64,000 bases of DNA, taken from Deltaproteobacteria bacterium (GTDB lineage: Bacteria; Myxococcota_A; Polyangia; GCA-2747355; JADLHG01). Within the stretch, counting starts at the first letter, position 1; the number at the start of each line of letters is the position of its first letter. The notes under the pieces were generated by a model. The model made no database searches and had not been told where the DNA came from. It saw only the letters and a program-made list of their open reading frames with translations. The DNA is taken from positions 62,001 to 126,000 of the forward strand of contig JADLHG010000016.1 in NCBI GenBank assembly GCA_020848905.1, written 5' to 3'. Position numbers and translations under genes: made by a program. Positions 52,620-61,148 of this stretch are shown in pieces.

Positions 52620-53371
52620 TGGTCGGCAAGCGCGCGGCGGTGCTGACCGTGGAGGGGCTCGCCTTCGGCTACCCCGGTCGCGAGCTCGGGGCCGGACTGG
52701 GTCTGGAGCTTTTCGCCGGCGAGGCGGTGGCGCTGCTCGGGCCGAACGGAGCCGGCAAGACGACCCTCGTGCGCACGCTGGCCGGAGCGCTGCCTCCGCT
52801 CGCTGGGTCGGTGCGTCTCAGCGGCGGCGATGCGTCGGCCTTGCGCGCCGACGAGCGGGCGCGTCGCGTGGCGGTGCTCCCGCAGGGGAGCGCCATCGAC
52901 CCGGGCCTCACGGTGGAGGAGCTCGTCGAGCTCGGGCGGGTGCCGCACCTCGGGCTTTTCGGGCGCCCCGGTCCGGAAGACCGGAAGGCCGTGGCCGAGG
53001 CGCTCGCGGCGTGCGCGCTCGAAGGGCTCTCCGGGCGGCCGCTCGGCGCCCTGAGCGGGGGCGAGAGGCAGCGGGCCCAGATCGCGATGGCCCTGGCGCA
53101 GCGCGCGCCGCTCCTGCTCCTCGACGAACCCCTCACGCATCTGGACCTCCGCCGCGAGCACGAGTTCTTCGAGCTCGTGGGGCGTCTGCGCCGGGAGCGC
53201 GGGCTCGCGCTCGTGCTGGTGCTGCACGACCTGCGGGCGGCGTTCCGCGAGGCCGGGCGGGTCCTGCTCCTCGACCACGGGCGGGGGACCTGGGTCCCCG
53301 ACGAGCCGGGTGCGCGACGGGAGCTCCTCGCGCGCGCCTTCGAGGTCCCCGAGGAGCGCCTCCCTCTGTGA
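52619..53371 (+). CDS. FepC/BtuD-type ABC importer ATPase
   Basis: 250 residues. Walker A GPNGAGKTT, Q-loop VAVLPQGSAI, signature LSGGERQRAQIAMALAQ, Walker B LLLLDEPLTHLDLR and the switch His in VLHDLR are all present. It powers the permease encoded just before it (one-base overlap TGATG). A TonB-dependent receptor would be expected elsewhere; none is in the window. Confidence 0.92.
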   Translation: MVGKRAAVLTVEGLAFGYPGRELGAGLGLELFAGEAVALLGPNGAGKTTLVRTLAGALPPLAGSVRLSGGDASALRADERARRVAVLPQGSAIDPGLTVEELVELGRVPHLGLFGRPGPEDRKAVAEALAACALEGLSGRPLGALSGGERQRAQIAMALAQRAPLLLLDEPLTHLDLRREHEFFELVGRLRRERGLALVLVLHDLRAAFREAGRVLLLDHGRGTWVPDEPGARRELLARAFEVPEERLPL

Positions 53372-53402
53372 GACGGTGACTGTGCTATCGTCCCGCCCGC
53401 TC

Positions 53403-54050
53403 ATGCCGCGTGAGATCGCGCTCGTCATGTTCGACTTGGACGGAACCCTCATCGACACGATGCAGGGCTTCGGCGAGCTGGCCTCCGAGCTCATCGCCCG
53501 GGACTACGGGCTGCCCCGCGACGAGGGGCGCGCGCGCTATAGGGAGACCTCGGGGCTCCCCTTCCGCGAGCAGCTCGAGGCGATCTTCCCTCTGGACCCG
53601 CGAAACGACGCCACGGCCACCGAGTACGAGCGGCGCAAGCGCGTCCACTGCGATGGCGTAGGGATGGACGACCAGACCGTGCGTGCGCTCGAGGCCCTGC
53701 GACGGGCCGGCTGCCGGCTCGTGGTGTCCTCGAACGCGGCCCAGCGCTTCGTGGACGACTTCGCGCGCTCGGCCGCGGTGCCCTTCGACGCGGCGCTCGG
53801 TCACTCGCCGGAGCTCGCCAAGGGGCCCCTCCACGTCCAGGAGGCGTGCCGACGCTTCGGCGTCACGCCGCGAGAGATCCTCTTCGTGGGCGACTCCCTG
53901 CACGACGCGCGCCTCGCGGCGGAGAGTGGGGTGCGCTTCGTGGGCCGCCTCGGCACCTTCTCCGCGGAGGACTTCGCCGCCGCGTTTCCCCGCGTACCCC
54001 TCGTGCGCTCGCTCGACGAGCTTGTGGAGGTCATCTCGTCATGCACCTGA
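53403..54050 (+). CDS. HAD-superfamily phosphatase
   Basis: 215 residues. Motif I MFDLDGTLIDTM, motif II VVSSNAAQ, Lys in ELAKGPLHV and motif IV FVGDSLHDARLA, with a helical cap domain at about 18-85. It is of the phosphoglycolate phosphatase/beta-phosphoglucomutase group; the substrate is unknown. Its 3' end overlaps the next gene by ten bases, so the pair is coupled. This suggests that it acts on the phosphorylated substrate of, or product from, the nucleotidyltransferase pathway. Confidence 0.85.
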   Translation: MPREIALVMFDLDGTLIDTMQGFGELASELIARDYGLPRDEGRARYRETSGLPFREQLEAIFPLDPRNDATATEYERRKRVHCDGVGMDDQTVRALEALRRAGCRLVVSSNAAQRFVDDFARSAAVPFDAALGHSPELAKGPLHVQEACRRFGVTPREILFVGDSLHDARLAAESGVRFVGRLGTFSAEDFAAAFPRVPLVRSLDELVEVISSCT

Positions 54051-54772
54051 TCGTTCTCGCCGCAGGCCTCGGACAGCGGCTCGGAGAGCTCACCCGGGCC
54101 ACCCCCAAGGCGCTCATCTCTGTGGCCGGACGCACGCTCATCGACTACGCGCTCGCCTTCGCGCGCCAGGCGGGGGGGGCGCCGCGGATCGTGGTGGGGG
54201 GTTTTGGCTACGAGGAGCTCGCGCGGCACGTGGCCGAGGTGGACCCGGGCGCCACGCTCGTCGAGAACCGGGACTTCCGGCAGGGGAACCTGCTCTCCCT
54301 TGTGACGGGCCGAGGTGCCCTTCCCGTGGACGCCGGGTTTCACCTGATGAACACCGACCACATCTATCCCCCGGGAGTGGCGCGCATCGTGGCCGAGACG
54401 GCGGCGACTGCGTCCGAGGTCACGGCCTTCTGCGACTTCGACCGGTCTCTCGGCGCCGACGACATGAAGGTGGAGCTGGACGCCCAGCGTCGGGTGCGGC
54501 GCATGTCCAAGCAGCTCGCGGGCTGGCAGGCGGGGTACGTGGGGATGACCTTCGTGCCGGCCGCCCGCCGGGCAGCCTACGATGCGGCGGTGGAGCGCGT
54601 GCGCCAAGGAGTCGGGCCCGCGGCGCACGTGGAGCAGGTCCTCGTGGCGCTGGCCGAGCTCGGCGCGCCTCCGGTGATCGCGGACATCAGCGGCCACGGC
54701 TGGCACGAGGTGGACGAGCCGCACGAACGGGATCGCGCCGAGGCCGCGCTCCGCGCGCGTCCGTTGCAGTAG
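54041..54772 (+). CDS. sugar-phosphate or alcohol-phosphate nucleotidyltransferase
   Basis: 243 residues. The nucleotide-binding signature LIVLAAGLGQRLGELTRATP with KAL gives a G-x-G-x-R loop and the catalytic Lys, followed by NRDFRQGNLLSLV and FHLMNTDHIYPP (metal-binding Asp). This places it with IPCT/LicC-type cytidylyltransferases and sugar-1-phosphate nucleotidyltransferases. A role making a CDP-alcohol for the CDP-alcohol phosphotransferase encoded at 57081 is attractive but inferred. Translation is coupled to the HAD phosphatase gene. Confidence 0.82.
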   Translation: MHLIVLAAGLGQRLGELTRATPKALISVAGRTLIDYALAFARQAGGAPRIVVGGFGYEELARHVAEVDPGATLVENRDFRQGNLLSLVTGRGALPVDAGFHLMNTDHIYPPGVARIVAETAATASEVTAFCDFDRSLGADDMKVELDAQRRVRRMSKQLAGWQAGYVGMTFVPAARRAAYDAAVERVRQGVGPAAHVEQVLVALAELGAPPVIADISGHGWHEVDEPHERDRAEAALRARPLQ

Positions 54773-55008
54773 GCGACGACGCGTCGTCACGGCGGGCAAG
54801 GGTCGTCCGCGCGATGCGCGGCGACCTGAGCTGCGCGGTGGCACGACAGTTCGCTCGGCCAGCCGCCACCTGCGGGTTGCGGCCCCCAGCCGCGCACTCG
54901 GCTGCCGCTCACGCATCACAGTGATTCCGTGCCTCTCGGCTCGCCTTCGTTTGGCCTCGCCGTTGCACTGACGACGGGGCAAGACGATCGAATGGAGGCG
55001 AGCTCTCG

Positions 55009-55722
55009 ATGCGTACCCGACGACTCTCGACCCTGGTCTTTCTCGCGTGTCTGACGGCGCCCACGCTGGCTGGCGCAGCGCCGGCTGGTTTCGGCTTCGA
55101 CCTGCCCGAGCTGAAGCCGCCGGAGAGGTTACCGCTCCCAGCCAGCCTCGGGGCGCTGACCGTCGATCAGTGGGGCGCGTGGGAGGCCAAGGCGCGCGAG
55201 GTCACCGTCGTGGGCGCGCGGCGTGGGGGCGCCGAACGCGCCTTCGGTGGGCGGCTGGCCTCGGGGGTCTTGCGGTTTCTCGCCGAGGGCGTGGCAGAGA
55301 GCGTGCGAGAGCAGCAGGTTCTCCTCGGTGGCCGGCCCGAGACGCACGACCGTTCGGTGAGTCCGCTGGCTCTCGCGCTCAACAACTTCGTGGCGCACAA
55401 CCAGGTCCCGCAGATGGGCGGCTACGTGGGCGGCGGCGACCCGAGCCGGACCACGAACAGCCTCGAGGCGGGGCTCGGCTTCGGGCAGTACGCGATCCAG
55501 AAGGTGCTCGTCGAGCGCGTGAAGCCGGCGGGCGGAAGGCCGTCACTCGTGCTCTCGGTGACCATCGCGGACCCGCGGCGGCACTACCAGCCGGTGACCA
55601 CGCCCATCGTGCTGACCGGAAAACTCCTCGCCCAGTACAACAGCGCGATTCTGCGCCGGAGCAGCGAGGGCCCGCGCTCGCAGCGGCCCGTCACGGCTGC
55701 TCCGGTCGTCCTCGGCCGGTAG
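55009..55722 (+). CDS. secreted protein of unknown function
   Basis: 237 residues with a clear signal peptide (STLVFLACLTAPTLAGAAPA). The mature part is mixed, with no Cys, and includes GRLASGVLRFLAEGVAESVR, SPLALALNNFVAHNQVPQMG and KPAGGRPSLVLSVTIADPRR. GGAGGCGAG precedes ATG 55009. The 236 bases before it hold a 14-base perfect palindrome (GACGACGCGTCGTC, 54775-54788) just after the nucleotidyltransferase stop, but no gene. Not recognised. Confidence 0.65.
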   Translation: MRTRRLSTLVFLACLTAPTLAGAAPAGFGFDLPELKPPERLPLPASLGALTVDQWGAWEAKAREVTVVGARRGGAERAFGGRLASGVLRFLAEGVAESVREQQVLLGGRPETHDRSVSPLALALNNFVAHNQVPQMGGYVGGGDPSRTTNSLEAGLGFGQYAIQKVLVERVKPAGGRPSLVLSVTIADPRRHYQPVTTPIVLTGKLLAQYNSAILRRSSEGPRSQRPVTAAPVVLGR

Positions 55723-55800
55723 GCCGACCCTCCTCATCGTACGGGTCCCAGGGATTGCCCGCCGCGTGACAGCGCCCGCCGACCGTCCTATGGTTGGTCC

Positions 55801-56382
55801 ATGATGATCACGCTTCGCCGGTTGACGTTCGCCCTGGCCACGGGAGGGTTCGCGCTCGTGGCGTGCGGCTCCTCCACGCCCTCCACGTGCCAGTCCACGG
55901 CCGCCCTCTGCGCCGACGGCGGAGGGAGCGGGCGCGACGCGACGAGCGGCGCCGCCGATGGCGCCGGGGGCCTACGAGACGGTGCGGCAGGCGACCTGGC
56001 GCGCCGACCTGATGGCAACGGGGGCGACGCCAGCGCCTCGAGAGACGGCGGAGCGTACGCACCCGAGAGCGTCACCGCGCAGACCCTGTCCGACTGGATC
56101 AAGGCGCGCAAGGATCTGGTTCTCGTGGACGTGCGCGAGAAGGTGGAGGTGGACGCGGGCTTCATCAAGGGGGCGCTGCACCTGGCCTGGAACAGCGGCG
56201 CCTTGAAGAAGCGCTGGGGCGAGGTCCCGAAGGGCAAGACGGTCGTGGTGTACTGCGCCGCGGGGAGCCGGAGCGCGCCGGCCGCGGCCTTCCTCGTCCA
56301 GCAGGGGCTCCGACCCGTCTACGATCTGAAAGGCGGCTTCAACGCCTGGAAGGGGGCGGGCCTGCCGGTGGAGATGCCGTGA
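55801..56382 (+). CDS. rhodanese-domain lipoprotein
   Basis: 193 residues. A lipobox (LVACG) is followed by a Gly/Ala/Asp linker of about 60 residues, then a single rhodanese domain: TLSDWIKARKDLVLVDVREK, FIKGALHLAWN, catalytic loop VVYCAAGSRSAPAAAFL with the active Cys, and GGFNAWKGAGLPVEMP. It transfers sulfane sulfur or senses thiol redox in the envelope. ATG 55801 and 55804 are both possible starts. Confidence 0.88.
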   Translation: MMITLRRLTFALATGGFALVACGSSTPSTCQSTAALCADGGGSGRDATSGAADGAGGLRDGAAGDLARRPDGNGGDASASRDGGAYAPESVTAQTLSDWIKARKDLVLVDVREKVEVDAGFIKGALHLAWNSGALKKRWGEVPKGKTVVVYCAAGSRSAPAAAFLVQQGLRPVYDLKGGFNAWKGAGLPVEMP

Positions 56383-56482
56383 GGGAGGCCGGCCACCGGA
56401 GCCGCCAGCCCCCGTCCAAGATGCCGACATCGTTGGTGCGGCCCCCCGGCTTGGCCCTTGCACAGCTTGCATCCGGCCGCCC

Positions 56483-57061
56483 ATGCGTCGATTCGCTGCC
56501 TCCCTGCTGGCTCTGCTCTTCGGCTCCGCAGCCGAGTTGGACGCCGCTCCCCTGCGCGCGCGCATGACGAGCGAGGACCACCTGGACCCTGCGGGTTTCG
56601 TGCGGAGCGTCCAGCGCAGGAGCTACGAGGGCGCGGTCCCGCTCGCGAACGCGACCGCGCTTTCGACGCGCCTTCACGCCGACTACGCGCGCACTGTCGG
56701 CCGCCTGCCCTTTCTTCGTGCGGTGACGGCTGCGGACGGTCGGGTCGCCGTCCGACTCGGGCCGCTCTGCTTGCTGGCTCTCGGCCCGGTCACCGCCGTG
56801 GACGGGCAGCTCGGCCTGACCGAGCGGCGCGTGGAGGGAGGCCTGCTCGTGCCTGCAGCCGACCGCGGTCGCGGGCGTTTCGGGATCTTCGTCGGGGCCG
56901 ACGGTGGCGCGCTCCGCGTCGAGGTGCGACTCGAGGACTACCGCTCGACGATCCGGGGGACCGCGCCGCGCTCGCCGCTCCGCGAGGCGATCTACCGCCT
57001 CACGCAGCTCCCGCTGCATCGGGCCGTGGGCTTGCGCTTTCTCGAGGGGCTCTCGCTCTGA
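56483..57061 (+). CDS. secreted protein of unknown function
   Basis: 192 residues. A short signal-peptide-like start (FAASLLALLFGSAAELDAAP) is followed by a beta-rich mature part (LPFLRAVTAADGRVAVRLGP, LGLTERRVEGGLLV) and an end reading LPLHRAVGLRFLEGLSL. A single Cys lies in GPLCLLALG. It converges on the CDP-alcohol phosphotransferase gene, 19 bases between stops. Not recognised. Confidence 0.55.
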   Translation: MRRFAASLLALLFGSAAELDAAPLRARMTSEDHLDPAGFVRSVQRRSYEGAVPLANATALSTRLHADYARTVGRLPFLRAVTAADGRVAVRLGPLCLLALGPVTAVDGQLGLTERRVEGGLLVPAADRGRGRFGIFVGADGGALRVEVRLEDYRSTIRGTAPRSPLREAIYRLTQLPLHRAVGLRFLEGLSL

Positions 57062-57080
57062 GGCGACTCCCTCGCTGGGC

Positions 57081-58319
57081 TTACTCCACGAGCCGCAGGC
57101 CCCGCTTGCCGATCTGGACCATCATCACGACGAACCACGAGACCGCGCCGGCGGCGGAGATGCCGAGGGGAATGGCGCGCAGGTTGAAACAGGCCAGCAC
57201 GAAGAAGGCCAGCACGTAGAAGTCGCGCTTCAGGGCGTACTTGCCCCAGGTCGAGAGGGCCCTCAGGTCGGGCTCGTGCGTGTGCGGGTTCTGGCCTTCG
57301 CCCTCTTCCCACCACCACTTGAAGTCCTGGTGCCCTCCTGCGCCTCCGCGGAAGAGCGCGATGTAGATCAAGACCACCGCCGAGACGTGCAAGAAGGCCG
57401 CGCCGGCCCCCACCGCGAGGTAGGCCCAGTGCCCGGTGGCACGCGTGCCGCCGAGGCCGAGCGCGACGAGCCACCCCGCTCCGAGGATGTCGTCGACGAT
57501 CGTGTCGAGCCAGGCGCCGAAGCGCGAGCTCTGGTAGCGCAGCCGCGCGAGCTCGCCATCGCAGCCGTCCAGGATGGACTGGAGCTGCACGAGCGCCGCC
57601 CCGAGGGCGAAGGCCCAGTGGCTGCCGAGGCCCGCGAGCCCGACGCCCACGAGCGCCACGACGAAGGCCGCGACGGTCATCTGGTTCGGTGTGATGGGCG
57701 TGTTGGCGAGGCGCGCCGAGATCGCCACCGAAATGTGCTTGTTGAGCAGCTTGGCCACGATGCCGTCGTGCGGGCGCCAGTTGGTCTTCAGGAGCAGCTT
57801 GGTCGCCCGGCGCTCGGCGGTGGGGTCGTGCACCGGAGTGACGAAGTCGGTGCCCTCCCGGAGCTCGTGGGGTCGCAGGCTCTCCTCGGCCCGCAGCGCC
57901 GCGACCCATGGGGCGAGCTCGGTGCCGCCGGGGGGCAGGGGACGCTCCGGCACCAGCCACAAGAGAGGGTGACCCGGCGTCTCCGCCGCGACGAGCGAGC
58001 AGGCGCTCTCCTTGCCGGCGGCGACGAGGCGTTTCGGCAGGTCGGGGTGATAGACCGCGTCCCCGGCCACGACGAGCAAGGGGGTCGGGGCCTCGGCCAG
58101 GACGGCGCGAATGGCGGCCGGCTCGTGCTCCGGGTCCTCGCGCCACCGCACCTGCGCGCGCAGCCCGGGGGGAAGGAGCGACGATGCGCCCAGGATGGTG
58201 AGCTCGTCCACGCCGGCGCGCTGGAGGTTCTTCACCACGCGCTCGACCACCGTGAGGCCGAGAAAGCGGCCGGCGCAGCCCAGGCTGCGGGCTCCGGAAG
58301 CGAGGATGAGCGCGCGCAC
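57081..58319 (-). CDS. CDP-alcohol phosphatidyltransferase with nucleotidyltransferase-like N-terminus
   Basis: 412 residues. The C-terminal half has the CDP-alcohol phosphotransferase motif D-x2-DG-x2-AR-x8-G-x3-D-x3-D, beginning DGCDGELAR with FGAWLDTIVDD at the end, and about six helices. The N-terminal 190 residues follow the order of a nucleotidyltransferase (RALILASGARSLGCAGRF; VVAGDAVYHPDLPKRLVAAG) but lack the G-x-G-x-R loop, so this part is probably degenerate. The layout recalls the bifunctional inositol-phosphate cytidylyltransferase/di-inositol-phosphate synthase. It should use a CDP-alcohol to make a membrane lipid or phosphodiester solute. GTG 58319 is chosen as the first start after the preceding stop; eight bases separate it from asnB. 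Confidence 0.75.
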   Translation of the reverse strand: MRALILASGARSLGCAGRFLGLTVVERVVKNLQRAGVDELTILGASSLLPPGLRAQVRWREDPEHEPAAIRAVLAEAPTPLLVVAGDAVYHPDLPKRLVAAGKESACSLVAAETPGHPLLWLVPERPLPPGGTELAPWVAALRAEESLRPHELREGTDFVTPVHDPTAERRATKLLLKTNWRPHDGIVAKLLNKHISVAISARLANTPITPNQMTVAAFVVALVGVGLAGLGSHWAFALGAALVQLQSILDGCDGELARLRYQSSRFGAWLDTIVDDILGAGWLVALGLGGTRATGHWAYLAVGAGAAFLHVSAVVLIYIALFRGGAGGHQDFKWWWEEGEGQNPHTHEPDLRALSTWGKYALKRDFYVLAFFVLACFNLRAIPLGISAAGAVSWFVVMMVQIGKRGLRLVE

Positions 58320-58327
58320 GGAGGAGC

Positions 58328-60262
58328 TCAGGGGGCCACCTGGAGGGGACGGGAGGGGAGCTCTGCGCGAGGGGCCGGCGCGTCGATGAACGCGCGGTGC
58401 CAGAGCTCGAGGACCATCAGGTTCCAGAGGCGCAGGCCGTGGTCCTCGGTGCCCGCCAGGTGGTCGGTCACGAGGCGCCGGAGCGCGGGCGCGTCGAAGT
58501 AGCCCCGCGAGAGGGCGCGCGGGCCGAGCACCAGCTCCTCGAGCATCGGGCGCATGCGGCCGCGGAGCCACCGGCTGTGCGGAATGCTGAAACCCCGCTT
58601 GCGCCGGTGGAGGACGGCGCGGGGCAACAGGTCCGCGAGCGCTCGCCGGAGCAGGAGCTTGCCGCGAAAGGCGCGGAGCTTGAGACGCACGGGGAGGCGC
58701 GCGCAGAACTCCATCAGCTCGTGATCCACGAAGGGGGCGCGCACCTCGAGGGCGTGGGCCATCGACGCGATGTCCACCTTCACGAAGATGTCGTCGGGCA
58801 GATAGGTCTCCACGTCCAGCTCGAGGAGCCGATCCACCGGATGCCGCGCCGTGCCCCCAGCGAGCACCTCCGCGAAGAGCGCCTCGGCATCGAGCAGCGC
58901 GGCGCGCCGGAGCTCCGGCCCGTAGAGCCCGCGCAGAAGCGGCGTGGCCAGGTTGCCGAAGCGCGCGGCGTAGCGGGTGAGGCCCGGGAGCTGGAGCGTG
59001 CGTGCGTGCTGCCGGAGCGAGGCCACCGCCTCGCCGAGACGTCCGCCTCCGGCCGGGAGGCGCGACACCGCCTGCGCCACCCCGTGGGCCAGCCCGCGCG
59101 GAAGACGGTCGAAGAGCGCCGCCCCCTGCTCGTGCGCGTAGCGCGTGTAGCCGGCCAGCACCTCGTCGCCGCCGTCTCCCGAGAGCGCGACGGTGACGTG
59201 CTTTCGGGTGAGCCGCGCGAGGCAGTAGGTGGGCAGGGCCGACGGGTCGGCGAAGGGCTCACCGTAGCGATGCGCGAGCTCGGGGAGGAGCTCCGCGGCG
59301 TCGACGCGCACGAGCTCTTCGTGGTGCTCGGTGCCAAAGCGCCGCGCGACCTGCCGGGCGAAGCGGACCTCGGAGTGGTCCTGCTCCTCGAAGCCGATGG
59401 AAAAGGTCTTCACGGGGCGCGTCGAGGCTTGCGCCATGAGGCCCACCACGGCCGAGGAATCGATGCCCCCCGAGAGGAAAGCCCCGAGCGGCACGTCCGA
59501 GACGAGTCGCCGCGTGACGGCGACGGAAAGACGCTCGCGGAGTTCGTCGGCGAGGGCGCGCGCGGGCCTTCGGTCCTCGGGCCCGAAGGCCAGGCGCCAG
59601 TAGCGCCGGCTCAGGCGCCGCTCTCCCTCGAAGAGCAGCACCGTGGCCGGGGGGACCTTCCGCACCTGCCGGAAGGTGGAGACGCGGCTCGGCACGTACC
59701 CGAGGGTCAGGTAGAGGTGCAGCCCCTCGGGGTCCACCTCGCGCGGCAGGTCCGGATCGCAGAGGAGGGCCTGAACCTCCGAGGCGAAGGAGAGGCCCCG
59801 CAGTCCGTCGAAGTAGTAGAGGGGCTTCTTCCCCACGCGGTCCCGCGCGAGGAGGAGTCGCTGCTCGCGGGCGTCCCAGAGCGCGAAGGCGAACATCCCC
59901 TGCAGCGCGGTGACGCAGTCGGGGCCGCGTTGCCGGTAGAGCTCGAGGAGCACCTCGGTGTCCGAGCGCGTGCGCAGGCTCACCCCGCGGGCTCCGAGCT
60001 CGGCCGCGAGCTCGCGGTAGTTGTAGATCTCGCCGTTCAAGACGAGCGCGACCTGTCCGTCCGCGCTCAGCATCGGCTGGTTGGCCTCGGGGCGTAGATC
60101 CAGAATGGCGAGCCGCGCGTGTCCGAGGGCCAGCGGGCCGACCACGTGCGTCCCCTGGGCGTCGGGGCCCCGGTGCGCGAGGGCCTGCGTCATGCGCGCC
60201 ACCAGCTCCACCGGCGCGCCGCGCCGCGGATCTCGACAGAGGTAACCGGCCAGGCCGCACAT
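58328..60262 (-). CDS. asnB: asparagine synthase (glutamine-hydrolysing), second copy
   Basis: 644 residues. Cys2 (MCGLAGYLC), HRGPDAQGT, HARLAILD and LNGEIYNYRELA give the glutaminase domain. AFLSGGIDSSAVVGLMAQ and LSGDGGDEVLAGYTRYA give the synthetase domain, with VRAPFVDHELMEFCARLP later. Length and position next to a polysaccharide deacetylase and GT4 glycosyltransferase fit the AsnB proteins of capsule or exopolysaccharide clusters, where an amide may be added to a sugar acid. Divergent from the deacetylase, 79 bases apart. Distinct in detail from the copy at 42024. Confidence 0.9.
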   Translation of the reverse strand: MCGLAGYLCRDPRRGAPVELVARMTQALAHRGPDAQGTHVVGPLALGHARLAILDLRPEANQPMLSADGQVALVLNGEIYNYRELAAELGARGVSLRTRSDTEVLLELYRQRGPDCVTALQGMFAFALWDAREQRLLLARDRVGKKPLYYFDGLRGLSFASEVQALLCDPDLPREVDPEGLHLYLTLGYVPSRVSTFRQVRKVPPATVLLFEGERRLSRRYWRLAFGPEDRRPARALADELRERLSVAVTRRLVSDVPLGAFLSGGIDSSAVVGLMAQASTRPVKTFSIGFEEQDHSEVRFARQVARRFGTEHHEELVRVDAAELLPELAHRYGEPFADPSALPTYCLARLTRKHVTVALSGDGGDEVLAGYTRYAHEQGAALFDRLPRGLAHGVAQAVSRLPAGGGRLGEAVASLRQHARTLQLPGLTRYAARFGNLATPLLRGLYGPELRRAALLDAEALFAEVLAGGTARHPVDRLLELDVETYLPDDIFVKVDIASMAHALEVRAPFVDHELMEFCARLPVRLKLRAFRGKLLLRRALADLLPRAVLHRRKRGFSIPHSRWLRGRMRPMLEELVLGPRALSRGYFDAPALRRLVTDHLAGTEDHGLRLWNLMVLELWHRAFIDAPAPRAELPSRPLQVAP

Positions 60263-60341
60263 GGCCCACTGCTACCACCGTCGGCAGCAGGGCAGCAAGG
60301 GCCGTCTTGCGACGGAGGGCGAGGGGTGTTACGCACGGGGC

Positions 60342-61148
60342 ATGAAGGGCTGGCGCATGGCGCGGGCGGCGCTCCGGACGATCTTTCACACCGCGCTCGT
60401 GCTGGGGCCGGCCGCCGGGCTCTTGCTCTCGCAGTCGCTCCACTGGCGGCTCGTCTTCGGTGCGGCCACGCTGGTCGGGGTGGCGCTCATCATCTGGGCC
60501 GGGTTCGTCTACATCCCCGGCTTCGACCCCTTCTTCCGCGTCCCGTGGCGTGGCCCGCGTCGCGGACGGCGCCTCGCCATCACCTTCGACGACGGACCGA
60601 ACGGCGCGTTCACCGAGGAGGTGCTCGAGCTCTTCCGGCGCCACGGTGGCAAGGCCACCTTCTTCATGGTGGGGCAGTCCGTGGAGCGGGAGCCCGAGCT
60701 CGCGCGCCGCGTCCTGGCGGAGGGGCACGCCGTCGGAAGCCACACCTACTCGCACCAGAAGCTCCACCGGCTCTCGCGGGCGGAGATGGTCTCCGAAGTG
60801 GAGCGCGGACACGCGTGTCTCGAGGCGGCGGGGATCAACGGCTCGCGCCTCTTCCGCGCCCCGCACGGGCTCAAGACCTTCGCCCTCGTGAGGCACCTCA
60901 CGCGGCGCGGGATCCGGCTCATCGGCTGGACCGACGGCGTGTACGACACCGACTGCCCGAGCGCGGAGATCATCGCCGCGCGGGCCCTGAAGAAGCTTCG
61001 CCCGGGGGAGATCCTGCTGCTGCACGACGGCAAGCAGGGGCATGATCGCCGGCCGATGGTGACGGCGCTGGATACGATCCTCGCGGCCTGCCGCGAGCGA
61101 CGGCTCGAGCCCGTGACGGTCCCCGAGCTCCTCGACAGCGCCCGATGA
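60342..61148 (+). CDS. membrane-anchored polysaccharide deacetylase
   Basis: 268 residues. Two N-terminal hydrophobic helices (about 14-30 and 37-57) anchor it. The NodB domain has AITFDDGPNGAF with D83/D84, the metal ligands H134 and H138 in SHTYSH, RAPHGLKTF and LLLHDGKQGHD. It removes acetyl groups from a polymer such as peptidoglycan or exopolysaccharide outside or at the membrane. ATG 60342 is chosen as the protein-like start; the frame is open up to asnB. Its stop overlaps the glycosyltransferase start (ATGA). Confidence 0.88.
   Translation: MKGWRMARAALRTIFHTALVLGPAAGLLLSQSLHWRLVFGAATLVGVALIIWAGFVYIPGFDPFFRVPWRGPRRGRRLAITFDDGPNGAFTEEVLELFRRHGGKATFFMVGQSVEREPELARRVLAEGHAVGSHTYSHQKLHRLSRAEMVSEVERGHACLEAAGINGSRLFRAPHGLKTFALVRHLTRRGIRLIGWTDGVYDTDCPSAEIIAARALKKLRPGEILLLHDGKQGHDRRPMVTALDTILAACRERRLEPVTVPELLDSAR

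Noticed and set aside
54775-54788. Perfect palindrome GACGACGCGTCGTC after the nucleotidyltransferase stop
   Set aside because: The same 14 bases occur inside the GGDEF-Usp coding sequence (20935-20948), and CG-rich palindromes are expected by chance; no U-run follows, so not a clear terminator.
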